Counted from the first letter of the stretch, positions 11,965 to 27,100 are shown. The stretch: 64,000 nucleotides of DNA from Flectonema sp. DT1601 (GCA_964019425.1 OZ025825.1:720001-784000); one strand, 5' to 3'. Translations and numbers: made by a program. Notes: generated from the sequence alone by a model not told the origin.

Positions 11965-12719
11965 ATGTCCCTCAACGACACCACCAACGACGCTGACCTC
12001 GCTAGAATCTTGCAGGAAAGAATGATCACCCAAAGCTACAATGGTAGTGCTGGAAGCCCACCTATGCAACAGGCTCCAGTTCAGCAGCAACCAAGTATTG
12101 TGTACGTTCATGAGAGTCCAAATACTTACAATGTTGCGTCACAGGGTTCATTTTCTAGCCCGGCAGCACCACCACCGCAGGTGCAGCAGCAACCGCAGGT
12201 GACACACGTGTTGAGACAGAGCCATGGTCAGATTCCTCCTCCGCAGATGGATTCTCAGCTAAGATCAGACATGCATTCACAGTTATCAAACCAGTACGCG
12301 TCAATGGCACCAAAGCCTCGTGAGGACACTCAGGCTGATGCTACTCTCGCGTTGACTCTTCAAACAATGGAGATTGAGGATGCTAACCGTCAGAGTACTC
12401 GTCGTAGTTCTCAACGGTCGAGAACACAGGTACACCACCACCATCATCAAACTCACCAACCAGGACAGCAACAGCAGTATCCACAACCAGGACAGCAGCA
12501 GCAGCAGCAGTACCCAGGGACTTACCCTCAGAATCAAGCTCACCCTCAATACAGACGTGAGATCCCATATGGTACTATGCCACACAGAGACCAGGTTCGT
12601 CCAGCAAAGGTATGATGAATTTTCATTTTGTGGTTTCTTTTATTAATTTCATCGATATAAATAAAGTAATAAAACACAAACAGAGTGACGGATGTGGAGG
12701 ATCTTGCTCAGTGATGTAA
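11965..12719 (+). CDS. Gln/Pro/His-rich protein with C-terminal CaaX box
   Basis: Exons 11965-12609 and 12684-12719 join in phase 0 over a 74-bp intron (GTATGA..ACAG); 226 aa. Most of the protein is low-complexity Gln/Pro/Ser with a run of five His and several poly-Gln tracts. Two short helical segments of the form DADLARILQERM (near residue 8) and ADATLALTLQTMEIED (about 120-135) recall ubiquitin-interacting or ELAxxLQ-type helices; this is a weak match. The 11-residue second exon ends GCGGSCSVM: the last four residues, CSVM, are a CaaX prenylation box whose final Met favours farnesyl, and the extra Cys residues could be palmitoylated. Unspliced mRNA would stop two codons into the intron and lose the box, so splicing decides membrane attachment. 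The function is otherwise unknown. Confidence 0.78.
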
Positions 12720-13773
12720 ACGGCGTACCTCGCCAACTGAACTCCGTTAGTGAATAGGTGGCTGGTTTCTGTTGCCGCTACTGCTGTTTCAGAGCCGATC
12801 GTTGCAAAGCAATATGTTATTTGCAGTCATTGAAGAGAATATTTTTTCCCATTTGTCTTTTTGCAGCCTTTTTTTGTATTTTATTGAATTCCTTTACAAG
12901 GGAAACAATAAACATATGGAGGAGAAGAAAAGAAAAAAGAAAAAAAAACATAAAAAGACCACCCAATACCCCCCCGTGGGTTAAATAAATTTAAAACTGA
13001 AGAAAATATCCACGGTTCTACCCCCGCCGAACCGGCAAAGGGAGGATAATGGATTCCTCGCAAAACAAGAGAATAATAAAAAAAAAAAACAAGTAAAATG
13101 AGAGTAGTGTTATTTATTTATTGTATTTCCTGCTAAGTTATAGTTCAAAAAAAATACTTCTTAAAAAAAAAAAGCTGCTCTGCTTGCTTTTGACAAACGA
13201 TTCCCTTGCTGTACGACCTGCTGTACGGTTCTGATTCATCGGAATTATTGAGCACGCATGCACATAGAGAGATGCACCCTTTCCGTATTTACCATTTTTT
13301 TTACGGCAAAAAAAAAAGGGGGGGGGGGAAACCCGCAAAGAAGAAAACACTTGAATTGAAAAAAAAAATGGAAAAGAAAAAGAAAAAAAAAATCCTCATT
13401 TTTGGGGAGACAAAAAAAAAACAAAAAAAAAAAAGAAATATACAAAAGAAATTGGAGTTCCCCCGCCGATAAAATGTTCGTCTGACCTCAACTCGTGGCT
13501 GCTCCTTCGTTTTCCCCTCCCTTTTTACCTTTTCAGCATTAAGGGTAGGTCGGTGCTGTGTATCAGTACAGTAATTTGAGTTCAGCTCTCCCTACCAAAG
13601 TTTTGTTCACTCTTTAGGAAGCAAAATATACACGAAATACCATTCCGAATTTCGCTGTATCTACACAGCACTGTAGAGCCTCTGGTCTTGTTAAAAAGAT
13701 TAAAAGGCCTTAAAGCACAATAACATTACTGCGATTTTCTGCGATTTTGCTGGGAAAAAAAAAAAAACTAATC

Positions 13774-13809
<36 letters not shown>

Positions 13810-15064
13810 TTATTGTCCACTTTTTTCCTTTTTTTGCCTCCTTAATCGAGAGCTATGCGTACCGACCTTGTTTCATTTTCTTTTCTTTTTTTTTTGAAGG
13901 AAAAAAGAGAGACAGCTGTACGAAAGTACTAAGACAAGGTGCTATTCTGTTTCTCAATATCTGATGTGATCTCTGGGTATTTCTCGGAGTGGTTGGTTAC
14001 AGCTGTTTTATTAAAATCTTTTTTTATTGGTTCTTTATCTATTGATTGCGTTATGGGGTAGCCTGTGCAACAATACTATTCACTCTGCACACTTTAGTCA
14101 TACAGGTGCTTTTTCCCTTTTTTTTTCCTTGGTGTTTTTTTTGTTTTATTTTTTTTTTACTGTGTTCATATCTATTTCATTTGATTCTTCGTATGGTGTA
14201 CAAAATAATATAATGTTTAAAAAAAAAAAAAAAAAAACATGGCGTGCAGTTATGCGTATTCAGGTGTGCGTTGAGGAGTCTAATAGGTAAAACTGTATTT
14301 GGCTTAGCTTTACATTTTTGTTTTTCACTCGGTCAAAAAAAAAAAAAACAAAAACAAAAAAACAAAAACACACACAGGGATTAATCGCTGCGTTATATTA
14401 TATAATCTTTTTTTTTTTTTTTTTTTTTTTTGTGTTTTTTTTTTTTTTTTTTTTTTTCCTCTTTTTTTTTTTTTTTTTTCATATGAGAAGATGTTATCTG
14501 AAAAATAGCAATAATACTCAGCTACTGACTTCCCAACGAATTACTTGCTTGTGTTCAACGTTTTCTTCAAAAAAAAAAAAAAAAAAAAAAGTATCGTTAC
14601 CTGACCTCCTTTCAGTCTCGATGCCTGTCGTCTATGGGAATTGTATCTTTGGTGTTATTTTTTATAGCTAAAGATGAATCCCACTTCGCACATATAAAAA
14701 GGCAACCACCTCGTCGTTGCAAGAAATTCTCGACAAGGTGTGTGAGGAATACTTTACAAAAGGAAGAAAACAAAAACAAAAAAAAAAATCAAATGACCCT
14801 CTCCCCGGGGTTGCCAATGCAACTGACGAGAAAGTATATCGCCAGCTAGCTAAAAAAAAAAAAGCTAAAAAACATTTCCCCCTCTGAAACCTATTTTTTT
14901 TCCTTTCCCCCTCTTTTATTTCTTTTTTTTCCTTCACCAATTAAATTTCTTCATATTTTTTTTTCTCCTTCCAACTAGCAAAAAACTATGCCGATCACAA
15001 CGATGAGGAGCAGCTTTTAGACTGTTTTTTCGTTCTCCTACTAAAGTCTACTTTTCTAACAGAT
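12720..15064. other. Intergenic, homopolymer-rich
   Basis: No supported gene. It has A/T runs up to 36 bases. GTGCTGTGTA (13553-13562) and TACACAGCAC (13662-13671) are a perfect inverted pair. Pyrimidine-rich DNA ending in TAACAG at 15062 lies only two bases before the ATG of the giant surface-protein gene, the tightest acceptor-to-ATG spacing in the window. Confidence 0.5.
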
Positions 15065-18000
15065 ATGGGGAGGGGAATGATGTTTAAATTAGTGTACGGA
15101 TTCCTACTCATTCTCAATGTAGCTTTAGCTACAAGAACGACAACCATATCGTTATCGAGTTCTCAAAGTGAAAGTTTATTAATGTTAACTAACTACACAA
15201 CTGGTATCGAACCAGCTGTTTTTATGGAAAAACAGGATATCAGAATCTTTGTTAAGTCGATTTTGTATGACAGACTAGTATCGAGGTTTAACGCAAGTGA
15301 CAACGGTTCTCTTGCTGTGAGAGTATTCACTCATACAACTGTTATGACTTGTGAAGAGCTGAGCAGTGATCTGACAACAAATGAAATAATATTCAGCAGC
15401 AGTACCTTTGGTACTACAATGGAGGATTATCAAACTACTGATTCTGTGGCGTTTTTTACTTTTGAAGCGCCTGTTAATTCAAAAGAATTCACAGTTTGTC
15501 TACGTCATTCATCAACTGTTAGGAATGGTGTACTTCCTCATACTTTATGGTTTCCAGTTTGTCCTGAGGGAGATGGTTGTTTTGGTAGTGACCCAAGTGA
15601 GTATCCAAAAATCTTTAAATCTCAGACAGTTGAAACTTCTTTGACTGTTGTCACTCCAACAGTTGGTCAAAATGCGATAATATTAATAAATAATCCGCAG
15701 ACGGAATTAGGTCTTTCTCGTCCTTTCAATTTCAGTCATCCATCACTCGATGACGTTAAGTTAGTAGCATCAGGTCGACCATGTTCTTTAGAAACTTTAA
15801 ACTCTGACTTATACAACGGAACATCAAAGATAAATACTGATGGAACATGGCTATCGTCATTCACCAAACCAACAGTTACATATCCTGGAGTGATTGGTAC
15901 CCGTTGGTACAACCCAATACTAGACCCTGACAGTACTTCATACACAGGTGACTCTGCGACAGCAGAAGCAGTGATTTATATTGAACTTCCATCTGAGGTT
16001 GGTATGTATGATGTTTGCATATCAACTCAAGATTACAGACAATATTTAAAATCGCTGTCACCGGGCATCGAACTTCCCGTTTGGACAAAAATTGGACAAC
16101 CCATAAAAGTACTCGAAGAACCAACTGAGGCGAGCTTGTTTGATAATTGTGGAGGGAGTTGGGGATTGATCAGAATAACTGACAGAGAGTCTAGTTTAAG
16201 TAGAAGACCATCAGTTGATAGTTTAGTTGATGGGTTTTGGGGAATTGAAGGAGGTGATAGAATAAAACTAGTAACCGCAACACAATATGCTACCAGCGCC
16301 TGCTGGTACTCCGCAACCAACGATGTTAACACTCCACACTTGTCGTTGCAATTGACAAAAGATCCTTATCCTCTTAATGGTGAATCTGGTACTGCAAAAC
16401 TTGATTATCTTCCTGAAGTGTTCTCAATTCTTTATATACCAGACACGACATTTATTGTATGTTATCGTAGAACTGGTTCTGGAAATAGTTGGAGAAAACT
16501 ACCAAAAGTAACAACAACATCAGGGAAGTGGCTGACACCATCCCCTGCAGTAGTTAACTTTACCTGGACAATGACTAATAGTGATGGTCAAACGTTGAGT
16601 CCATTAAAGATAGCCTCCTCAATAATAGACATCCGATCTCATGAAATTGATAGAAATTTAGTAGCGAATTCAATTGGAACGGTCGTTGGATTAGTCCCGC
16701 AGGGATTGTCATGTACGACAGTATTAGATTATGATTACTCTAACAGTGCTGGTTTGCGTGAGATGGTTTCACCTCACTCAACAACAACGAATGAAACGAT
16801 CGTCGATTTTTATATAAGTCTCCCACAGTATGATAGTGTCACCGCTAGTAATAATTTATACTCAGTTTGCCTACGTTATGGAGCGTATAATTGGAGACTT
16901 CTTAATGAAACTCTTCAGGTAACACAATCAAAAGACATTCAACTTTCAGGTCTTGAACATCTCACTGCCGGAGCTGAGAATCTGTTGACCATATCATCAC
17001 GCGATGCATCTCTTAGCACTGATGATGTTTTAAAGGCGGTGTTATTATCCGAAACATGTCTCACTATGAGTACAGTGAAGGACACACAGCTGTCATTGTA
17101 CTGTCCAGATGAAGAGGGTCACGGACTTGTTACTCAAACCGTGTGTAGTGAAAGTTGTTTTAGCGAAACTGTGACTGACGAAGACTCTGATTTATATATC
17201 TCATTCGTTAGTAACCAAACTATATTAGATGATATTGTACCAAGTTATTGTGCCGTCGGGTCCTTGTCTGATGTTGCTGCGACCTTGGCAATGCCAGCTC
17301 AAGGAGGAGAATATCAATTTTGTTATCAATCCAACGGATCTCGTAACTGGTACACTTTTAACAACACTGAGGGATACACCATAACAGTTCATCCGAAGTC
17401 TGTTCCCATTGCCAAATTAGATGGAGTACCATTGCCTGAATCAGGTGTTACCCTTATGGGAGGTTCACTTCAAAAGTTTTCATTTCAGGGAATCGAACCT
17501 GTGCTTAATAAGTCAAATTTTAAAATTGTTGAATCTGACAGTTGTTTATCGCAACCAACTGGTACTGAACAAGTTATGTTCATGGGAGTGTTAACACAAT
17601 ATGAAGACAATCAAGAAGTGAGTATTATCATACCTCAACATATTGCTAATGGTGCTTACTATCTGTGTGGAGGATTAAAACCTGAAACTTGGTGGAGATA
17701 CGGACCCATTGTAGTTCAGGATCCAAAGATTACTTGGAGACTCGTAGAGGGGAGTTCACGTCACCAAACCGCTGTTGCTATTTTATTCGACCACATAAGC
17801 GAGCAATCCCTTTTCAATACCACAGTCGGAAGTGATGCAGCGATGATCACCACTACCAGTAATTATTGTTCTTCGGAATACGTACAAACATCTTTGGTTT
17901 TTAGTAAAAATTTAGGACCCTCGGAGGGGCTTAAAAATACGGCTTTGCTTACAGCTACACTGCCTTGGACAGCAGCAAACACAGCTGTAAAGTACAGGCT

Positions 18001-21000
18001 TTGTTTGTATACACTTTTTGCGGGACAAACTACAAAATCGTGGATCGAAGTACCGTCTGCGGCAGGGTCACCTTTTGTTGTTGAAAGTTCACCAGCTACG
18101 ACATGGAATATTATTACCCCAGCTAGTAAATATCTGACTGGAATTAAAACAACAATCTCAGTATCGCAGTTACAACAAACATCCTCTCCTGAACTTAAAT
18201 TCATCAAGTTCGATCCCGACACAAATACCACTAACTGCTTAGATTCTCCGAGTGTTGACATCGGAGGTGGTGTTGAAGTGTCAACTGACCCAGGAGTACC
18301 TTCAACTAAAATACTAACATTCCATATGCCGACATCTGCCGGAGGTTACCTCGTCTGTTACAAGCATTCAAACAGTGAAGGGAGTTATTGGGTTCAATTG
18401 CGTCCTCCTAATGAAGTTGCTTATCGAAATGGGAATATGTCATTGGAAAAATCACACTTTGTAGGAATTGAACTTGACTGGCTTTCTGCACTGGTCCTGG
18501 TCGATGATGTAAATATAAGATTTTCTGCAGCGGCTGCGTCGTTGGAGAATCCGACTACGTCGTTAACTTTGACTGATATCTCAACGATAATAAATAATGA
18601 AACAAGAATACAAGAAACTAATCATAGCTGGTCAACTTCCAGCAATGCCCCTGATGAGGTTTGTTCTATTGCTGATTCACAAGGAAACTGTCCTGACTAT
18701 GGTGAGACCAATATTGTAGAATGGTATCCTCTGCAGTTGTCATCAACGACTTCTGTTACTGTTAGTACTCTACTTAGTCTTCCACCACAACCAGGTGTTG
18801 CGGTATCTCAGGATGTTAATCTGCGTTATAAAATATGTTTATATTATCAAAACTTATCGGTAGTCATCAGACTCACATCTGAATCTAATTTCGGAGCTTA
18901 TCAAGCTTTACCTGTTGGGTTGGGTGTCCAGTCCCATGATGAATTATTTAAAGCCTCAGATAGACTTGAAGCTATTGTTACCCTTGACAACACCGTGACG
19001 TATAATACGACAAGTCAGTTTATGACGATTTCAGATTCGGAAGTTTCAGAGTATCGGAAATACTTTTCAAATGAATTATCAACAGAGAGTGGTTTTGTGA
19101 GTAGTTCTCCAATTCTACAAAGCGATGCTACTTTTAAAGTTTCTTTCGTACTTGGAATGGGAAATATTAGCATACCTTACGGAGAGTTTCCTTATTGGGT
19201 TGTGAAGTGTCCTAAAGCTGCTAGTTGGGATGATAATTCTCTCAGTTGTACGGAATCAGTTGCTGCAACATCTCGTGGTGTTGTTGTATTAGATAGTAGT
19301 TCGTATACTCTTAAAAACTCTGATGAGTCTTGTTCAGAAGAGTTTGGTTGGGGTCATAATGGTCTTAGAAAATTCACAAAAAATGGAAAAGGAAATTTTC
19401 ATTTGCAATTGACGTCAGCATGTCCTCAAAATGATCCTGGAAAGCTACCAAATCCTGGATGTGGATTTCGTATTGCAGGTATTCCTCCAGGTCAAAATAA
19501 GACCTTATATTCTCTTCCGTTTTGGATTAATTTGGAACCACATTCACCAGATTCATTATTGTTGGATAATATTCCTACAACTTCAGGTGAACATGAGTCT
19601 GGTTATACAAAACTTTGTGTTGAAAGACAAGTCTGTTCAATTCACATTCAAAGCCGATACAGAGGACCAGCTCTGTACTCACCAACTGGAACTATTTCAG
19701 TTCGTTATAGTCTACAAGATTACGGTGTTACCGGGAATCAAGCTTATTCTTTAGTTAACACGGATTTCGAATCAACCTCATGGGCTGAACAACTTTCTGA
19801 AACATGGCTGCTAGGGGGGTACTCCGTTTATGAACGAATTCCTATACTGCGACCTGGAAGACAATCATCTAAGCTATATCTCAATATTACTTTTGGAACT
19901 GGTCGTTGGACACGTCTTGTTGTGGTCGTTGAAGCGTCTGAACCAAAAAGATTGGAAATAACTGGACTGCAACACATAAATATCGACTACGGCAATTCTG
20001 ACACGTTTTCAAGAGGAATACCTCCTCCGATAGTACACCTTGATAGTTTTGGTATGTATAAAAATACTACATCTAAATCAGCGGGAAAAAAAAAAAAAAA
20101 TATAAAAATAAAAACAGGCAATGCCCTCCCAGGATCATACATTGATGCCTTGCATCCTTTGGAGATGACCTACGAAGCCGTCGATATAAATAATTTAGTC
20201 ATGGAAACATTGGGATCTTGGTTAGTACGTGTTGAGATTGAGGATAAAAACATGAAACCAATTCAAGGAAATGGAATTTTAAAAATAGTTTTAAATTCAA
20301 CTGGTCATGTCACTGCGGAAAATAGATTTACCTCACCGAGTTATAATCAGCTGATGGGTTCAGAAATCCCAGTGAGAAACACTGAAGGTGGATTCAAAAT
20401 TAGATTCAGGGTATTAAATAACGTAGGATGTACGAAAACTATTGGAGGCTGTCACATCACGTTAAAGCTAATGCATTCGCATAATAGACAAAAAGAACTG
20501 ATGAAAACAATTAGAATACCTGTTCGGGTACGCGGAACAGAACTTCAAGTTGTAACACCAAGCCACGGAATGATGTCTGAAGGAATTGTAAGTAAAGTAT
20601 TCCCAGGTAGTTATAGTAGAGAAGGATGGTGGCTTAACGATGAATTTTCAGAAGCGTTGTCGTGGGTTGATTTTTTACATTCGAATCGAGAAGTGTCTCA
20701 CTCATCAGTGGCATCATCACAACACTCTCAACTATCGGAACGTGACGCAACTCACCTTGGTGATTGGGGATCAGTTTTCTTATTCGCACCTGACTCACCC
20801 GATAAATCTAAACTCGTAGTATTTCAAGACTCATGGGGATTGACTAGTCAGGTTATAGAAATGAAATGGCATGATAATGCTGTCTTACATTGTAATACCT
20901 CAGTATTCGCATCAGTGTATGAGGGTGAAGCAGCGTCTCAAGAAATTAAATTAATGTCTTGGGCTTCTTCGAACTATCCAGAATGGAATATAAGATTACT

Positions 21001-24000
21001 TCCAGAGATCAAAGCGTTTGATAACACAGATGACGATTACTGGATGAGATTAACAGATTCTGATCCAGTAAAGAGTATCTCACGTGAGAATCCTGTAGCA
21101 ATGTTTAGCGTTCGACTTGTTCCGTTCAGAGTGCTACAAACAGCTCGGTACTCTGTTACTTTTAAAAATGAAAAGACGAATGAAAAATGTACCACACAAT
21201 TGCATATCTCGAGGGAATCAAGAGAGTACAGCAATCATTCTTTACAGGTAACTGGTGCTAATGTGGTAGAGTCGGGTAATAAAACTTTTCATAGTAGTGG
21301 AATAGAAATGGTTTTTATTACGGCTGCGGTTGACGAAGACATTGAAATTGAAATGACTTTTCTAAAAACTTCACCGGATGGTAAAATTGAACGTGATTAC
21401 ACGGACAGGAACTTTTCTGTTTCACTGATGTCGGGTGGGAGACCACGACAGGAAGGTGTTACGTGGAAATGCCCAGTTTCAGAACCATGTAGCACCACCC
21501 TACTTGAGATTCCTTCTATTCATGATGACATTATTGCACAACCAAATCCTGTAGGTAGTTCACAGTTTCCTTTAAAGTATCAATATGGACCTGCGACTGT
21601 CGACTTACTCAGAGCTTCCGGAAAATATTCCACCGCAGCATTTGGAAAAGGTTATTTAACGATGCTTCAATTTGCAGGTTTATCTGGTTTGTGTCGTGAT
21701 TGTCAAATTTTAGTCTGCCCAGCCATTGTCGACTGTGAAAAAGGCTGTACTGTAAACAACACTAGAACAGAAGTTCTTGTTCGGGATGTACCTGCACAAT
21801 GTAAGATATTAAATATTAATATTAACCCAACCTCATCTGTTCATGCCATTGGAGTAGTTACTACAAACTTTGGAGACAGAGATGTCCTTCGACCAGGTTC
21901 CCTAAACTGCGGAGCTACTCCTGACCATCTTCAGTTAATATCTACTATATACGAGACATATTTAGGAAAACACTACATCTCATTCGGGTTCCTTACTGAT
22001 ATTGAAAAAGCTGCCGGGCTGTCAAGCAAAACACTTCAAGTTCAATTCCCTGGACAGCAATTTTTAACAACCAGTGGATGGCAGTCTACCTACGTTTTGA
22101 ACATGATGAGTTCTGGTATGTGTAGTTAAAACAACATTTTTTCATTCTGTGTAAAACTTTTTTAAAAAACTAAACTAAAATAACAGGATTGTTTGTGGGA
22201 GCGCTTATTGGGTACAACAGCATCGCAACTAGAAATCAATTTATCCTTTCTGAGCAGTCGTTATCATCAGTGAGACTCACTACAATGTACAGCTGGTTAT
22301 ATAAACCAGATATTGTTAGCCATTGGGCATTAAAAGATAATGTGACTGGTGATTCAATGGAGTGTTCAATAAGATCTGATGTTAAACTCCCTCAGTCAGT
22401 TAGTAATTATTTAGAACTTTCTGATAAAGCTGGTGCAGGTTGGAGTTATAGTTCTACAACAGCGAGTGTTGGTATTCCGATACCATTGGAAATTGTGGTC
22501 TATAACAACAATACGATTCCAACGAGGGCAGTAACTTTCCCAGATGCTCTTATTCAGGTTGATCATTATCACCGAACAGGTTGTAATGATGGAGGAACCA
22601 TTCGATTATTTGAGTTACGTTCTCAAACAAACATCACAGGACTTGACTTATCAACAACTTTTCCTTTTGTTGAAATGCCATATGCAAGAATGAAACAAGG
22701 TTTTTCAATTATATGGATCGTATTTGATCGTCCATGTCAAGAATGCCGACTAAAACTAACTCTTTGCGATAGAAGTTCATTAACAGAATGTTCAATCCCT
22801 TCTTTCGAATCCACTCCTGGATTGGGACCTTTGTATTCAAAAGTCATTAAAGTATTACCTTATAAGTCTGATGATGTTGTTATTACAAAACAAAATATTG
22901 CTGAGGGAGATCTGAAAGTTGGAGATCCGATGGATTTAACGATTCAACCTGTTGACTCGTACAATGATTGGATTATATTGAAGAAGAATTCTGTATATAT
23001 TCCAGCTCATGAGAAAATAAAATTTTGGATAGTAACTAGACATGCTGCGGGTACGTGTTTTTTTCTCGTTTTTTTTTTTCTCTTGATTATTAAAAAAAAA
23101 AAAAAAAAAAAAAAGAGCAGTTCAATACTCATGGGCAGTGTAATTCTAACTAACTAATTCTCTTGATTAATTTTAGCCCGAAACCAACCATTATTTGTTT
23201 GTTGTCCTACGAACTTTTGCATTCGATTGAATTTTCCCGCCCTCTCCCCTTCTTTTGACTGATAAAAGGAAATTACTTCTTAGAAACTGCAAGACTTTTG
23301 TTGTAATAATTATTGAATTCTTCATCTGATAACTTAAAGAACTTAAGTTTTGATGGAATCTATTTTTCCATCGTTACTAGTAACTTGAAAAAGAAACACC
23401 TGTTTCTAGTACTATTGTTGTTGGGCTGTAATGCGTCAGAGGACGTTGTTGCTGTTCATATGACGACCGTCATCTGCTTCTTTGTTGGAGTTGTAGAAAC
23501 TCTCTGTAGCTCTGATCCAATAGATAGATGTCAAGGAGATTAGCGTATAAGAGGCGGGTCACGATCCCCTCCCTGTCCTTCATGTATGAAAGACAGCGAG
23601 TCTTTATGACCATATTGTATTCTCAATAATAATAAATAAAACAGGTAAAGCAACCAGATACGGTAACGGAGGCTTCCTAGACATCTCAAATGATGAAACT
23701 ATTTCATATCAAAAAGAATGTAATGTCCCAGAACCGAAAGATAAATGGCAAGCAACTGTAAGTACGAATTCCGACAGTAGTCTATCTATTACGTTTCATC
23801 ACACAAGACCATGTCATAAATGTTCATTACTTCTTTATTATTCGATCGGAGAACCTGAAAACCCTCTCACATATGTTCAATACAAATATATAAACATCAG
23901 GACATACTCTGATCAGAAAAGCGGAGATATATTAATTCATAATGTGGCGACATGTGGAGTTGGATGGGGAATTATCCTAGCCCCTCCTTCAGTCTACAAA

Positions 24001-24107
24001 GATAACATTTTTTCTGTTTCAGTTGTGCGAGTGGATGCCCAAGGTCATCCTGTCTGGAAACGCATTTCAGGTATGTGTTTTTAACAAGAAATATTTAAAA
24101 GTTTTTT

Positions 24108-24138
<31 letters not shown>

Positions 24139-27100
24139 CTACAGAATCGAACAGACTAGATGTCTCTAACATTAAAGGAGAAGGTAACGGTGAAGGAGGA
24201 GTGTTACTGATAACAAAGTTTAGTAACAGCTCTCTAGATACAGAAGTAGTACGAATGTCTTATTCGAGAGCTTGTTATCAATGTAGTTTTGAATTCGGAT
24301 CAAAATGGTCGCTAACAGTGTTGACAAAACCAACTCAAATAATAGTAGTACCAATAACACCAACGACTCAAAGGTATACTTCTGAGACAGGGAGTGGGGA
24401 TCCTCCCGATGTTACTTTTGCTTTTCATGTTTATGTTGCGGATGATAATTTTGATCGTGCGTTTGGAGTCGGTGGTCCGATATTTCTGAGATGGCAACAT
24501 GCGTATGAACAAGGTGCTGTTGTTCCCACTAGATTGATTGTCGGTGAGATCACAAAACCAGAAGATGATTTATTATTTTTAAAATATGGAATAACCTCTG
24601 GATCTCCTCCATTAAAAATTACAAACGGATCTGCTGTCATTGCCGGAACACCCAACTCACGTCTTGCCGGAATATCAAATAGCCCTCCAGCTATAGTCAT
24701 CGTAAAAGTAAGCACCTCTCCTTGTATTAACTTACCACTACAATTAACGATGTCTGGTCAGTCAGACAATATTGTAACAAGATCCTTGTCAGGAAATCCA
24801 ATAATGTTAAATTGGATCGCAGAACCTGATTCTTTTGTGGTGGTATTTCCAGAGACTAATAAAGTCATTCACATGTCTGAGTATAAAATAACTGTTTACG
24901 CTACTAAGAAAGTTGGAAGATACCATTACAGGACGCGGTATGATTAAAACCATTTTATTTATTCTCTTCTAAGTTTCACTATAAAAATAAAAGAACAACA
25001 ACAACAACAACAACAACAGATTTACAAATGAAAGAACTGTTTTTTTGACAACTGACACGACACTTTGTGTAAAGTGTGTTTTTGATTTGTCACATCCTAG
25101 ATCAGTTCAATTTATTGATGGCGAAGCAACTCTCGTGTTTAAAACTCTGAGTGGATATGGTGATGTAACATTTATAGTAGAAAAGAGCACCTGGACAGCA
25201 ACAGCACAAACAGCTAGTCTAACAAAATGGGTTTGGGTATCCTCTGATGTGGTGATGGTGACTAAAGAAGTTAGAAACCAAACTGCTTTTACAACAGTTG
25301 GTAAACAAACATCAATTTGGTTACAAGCATTCACAGATAACTATGATTCTTCATCATTGACTACTACTATTGATTGGTCTGTTGACAGTCGATTGTTTTC
25401 AGTTATCTCAACTAATGGAAACTCATCAAAACCAAACAACTGTTTTACTACTCAGTCAGGACATCTTGAAGGATCTCGTTTAGTTATAATCGGACACTTC
25501 AACACTGTCGGGTATTGTGAACTGAATGAAGTAGTTGGTATGTAATTCGTTACAAGTTTCAATCTGTCCTTCAGACAGGAAGAAATCCAGAAAACAATTA
25601 ACACAACAAACAGGTATTGTACGAAGTCCAGCAGTTATAGAATTCCCTCTGAGGGTGACAGTAACAGAACCAGTTGTTGGAGCTATTCAAACAAGAGTAC
25701 CAGAAGATGATATAATAACAGGTAAGCCATATCACTATTCTATTGAAACAGTCACAGCAAAGGGGATTAGATCACTAGCTGATTGTGAGAGTCAGATTCT
25801 AACCATCATATCAGTTTTAGAACCCAACTTTGGAAATGTAATCTCAACAACAATATTAACGGCGATGGAAGGAATCTTCGATTTGTCGATTACAATTTCT
25901 GTTGATGATGTTAAGCGTGTTGATGATTCACACGATACGAGTGATGACCTGAAAGTAACAATTCAAAACTGGCTTCTTCACCCAGACACTCCTCCAGTAA
26001 TCGGATCGGTAGTATGGTGTGGTGAGTTTATTGCTGTGGTTGATAATTCAACGCTGTATGTTGCTTTTTGTTGTTTAGTTTTTTTTTTCTTTCTTTTGTT
26101 GGGTGAAATTGATAGCAATAGCAAAAAAAACAATCACAGGGGACACACACCAAAAGCCTCAGCAGGAGAGATGCCTCCCGATGCAATGTGTGCTGACGGA
26201 ATACTGCTGTCAAAGGTATCAGAATTCGAAAGAGAAATAAAACCGAGATCTTTCGGTCTTGTCGTTGATTATCGTCTTGGAGAAACTGATTGGAGACCTG
26301 TTCTTTTAGAAGAATTGAATTACGCGATCGTTGGTCGTCACATCTCTTTCAGACTTCAAGTAGTTGACGACGCTGGGTCACCATACGATTCGAGTCATAG
26401 TTACCCGCTGGCTTTTAGATCTGGTTTGTACATTGTGGTTTTTTATAAAAAAGGAATCAATGAAAAAACACAAACAACCAATACAGGACATTCCCCATGT
26501 AATAATGGAGACTTTGAATGGAAGCAGTTGAAATCGGCCTGTACACCAACTGGAAGTTGTATCGATCAAAACATCGTAGAGTGCTCTCAGCAGCTGTGGA
26601 ATATTCCAAATGGATTACTTATTGAAAATGGTCAGACTGAAGTACACGATGTCATGTACAGAGGACCACAACAACATCAAGAGCTACTCATAACTACTCA
26701 ATGGGAAGAGAGAGATGATCTGAATGGGATGAGACCTTCGTCTGCAATCTTAATTCCATTTATGATGGCTGAGCTTAGAGCGCTTCAGGTATGTTTTATT
26801 TGATATTCGAATGTGTAGCTTTATGAAGAGAATGGGGGGGGGAAAAAAAAAAAAAAAAAAAAAAAAACCCAGATCATCAGTGGGAAATGCTCTATCATAA
26901 ACTCACACACGAGACGCTGTACTTTGCCGTTAGAAATAGCAAAGAATGTGACTGCTGAAAGGCTTCGATCAGGTGTGTTTGATCCAAGCACTTTATTCCT
27001 TCCTCGAATTGATTCTGAAACGATGTTTATAATTGAAATTGAAAGTCTGGATAGGACTGGACGTCTCTTGCACGTAGACGATAGTTCGATATTTAAACTT

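Noticed and set aside
12995-13050. GGTTCTACCCC-like B box suggesting a tRNA-derived SINE
   Set aside because: No A box at the proper distance and no second copy seen in the window.
14027-14849. Plus-strand frames rich in Phe and Lys
   Set aside because: They are produced by T and A runs; no complexity outside these.
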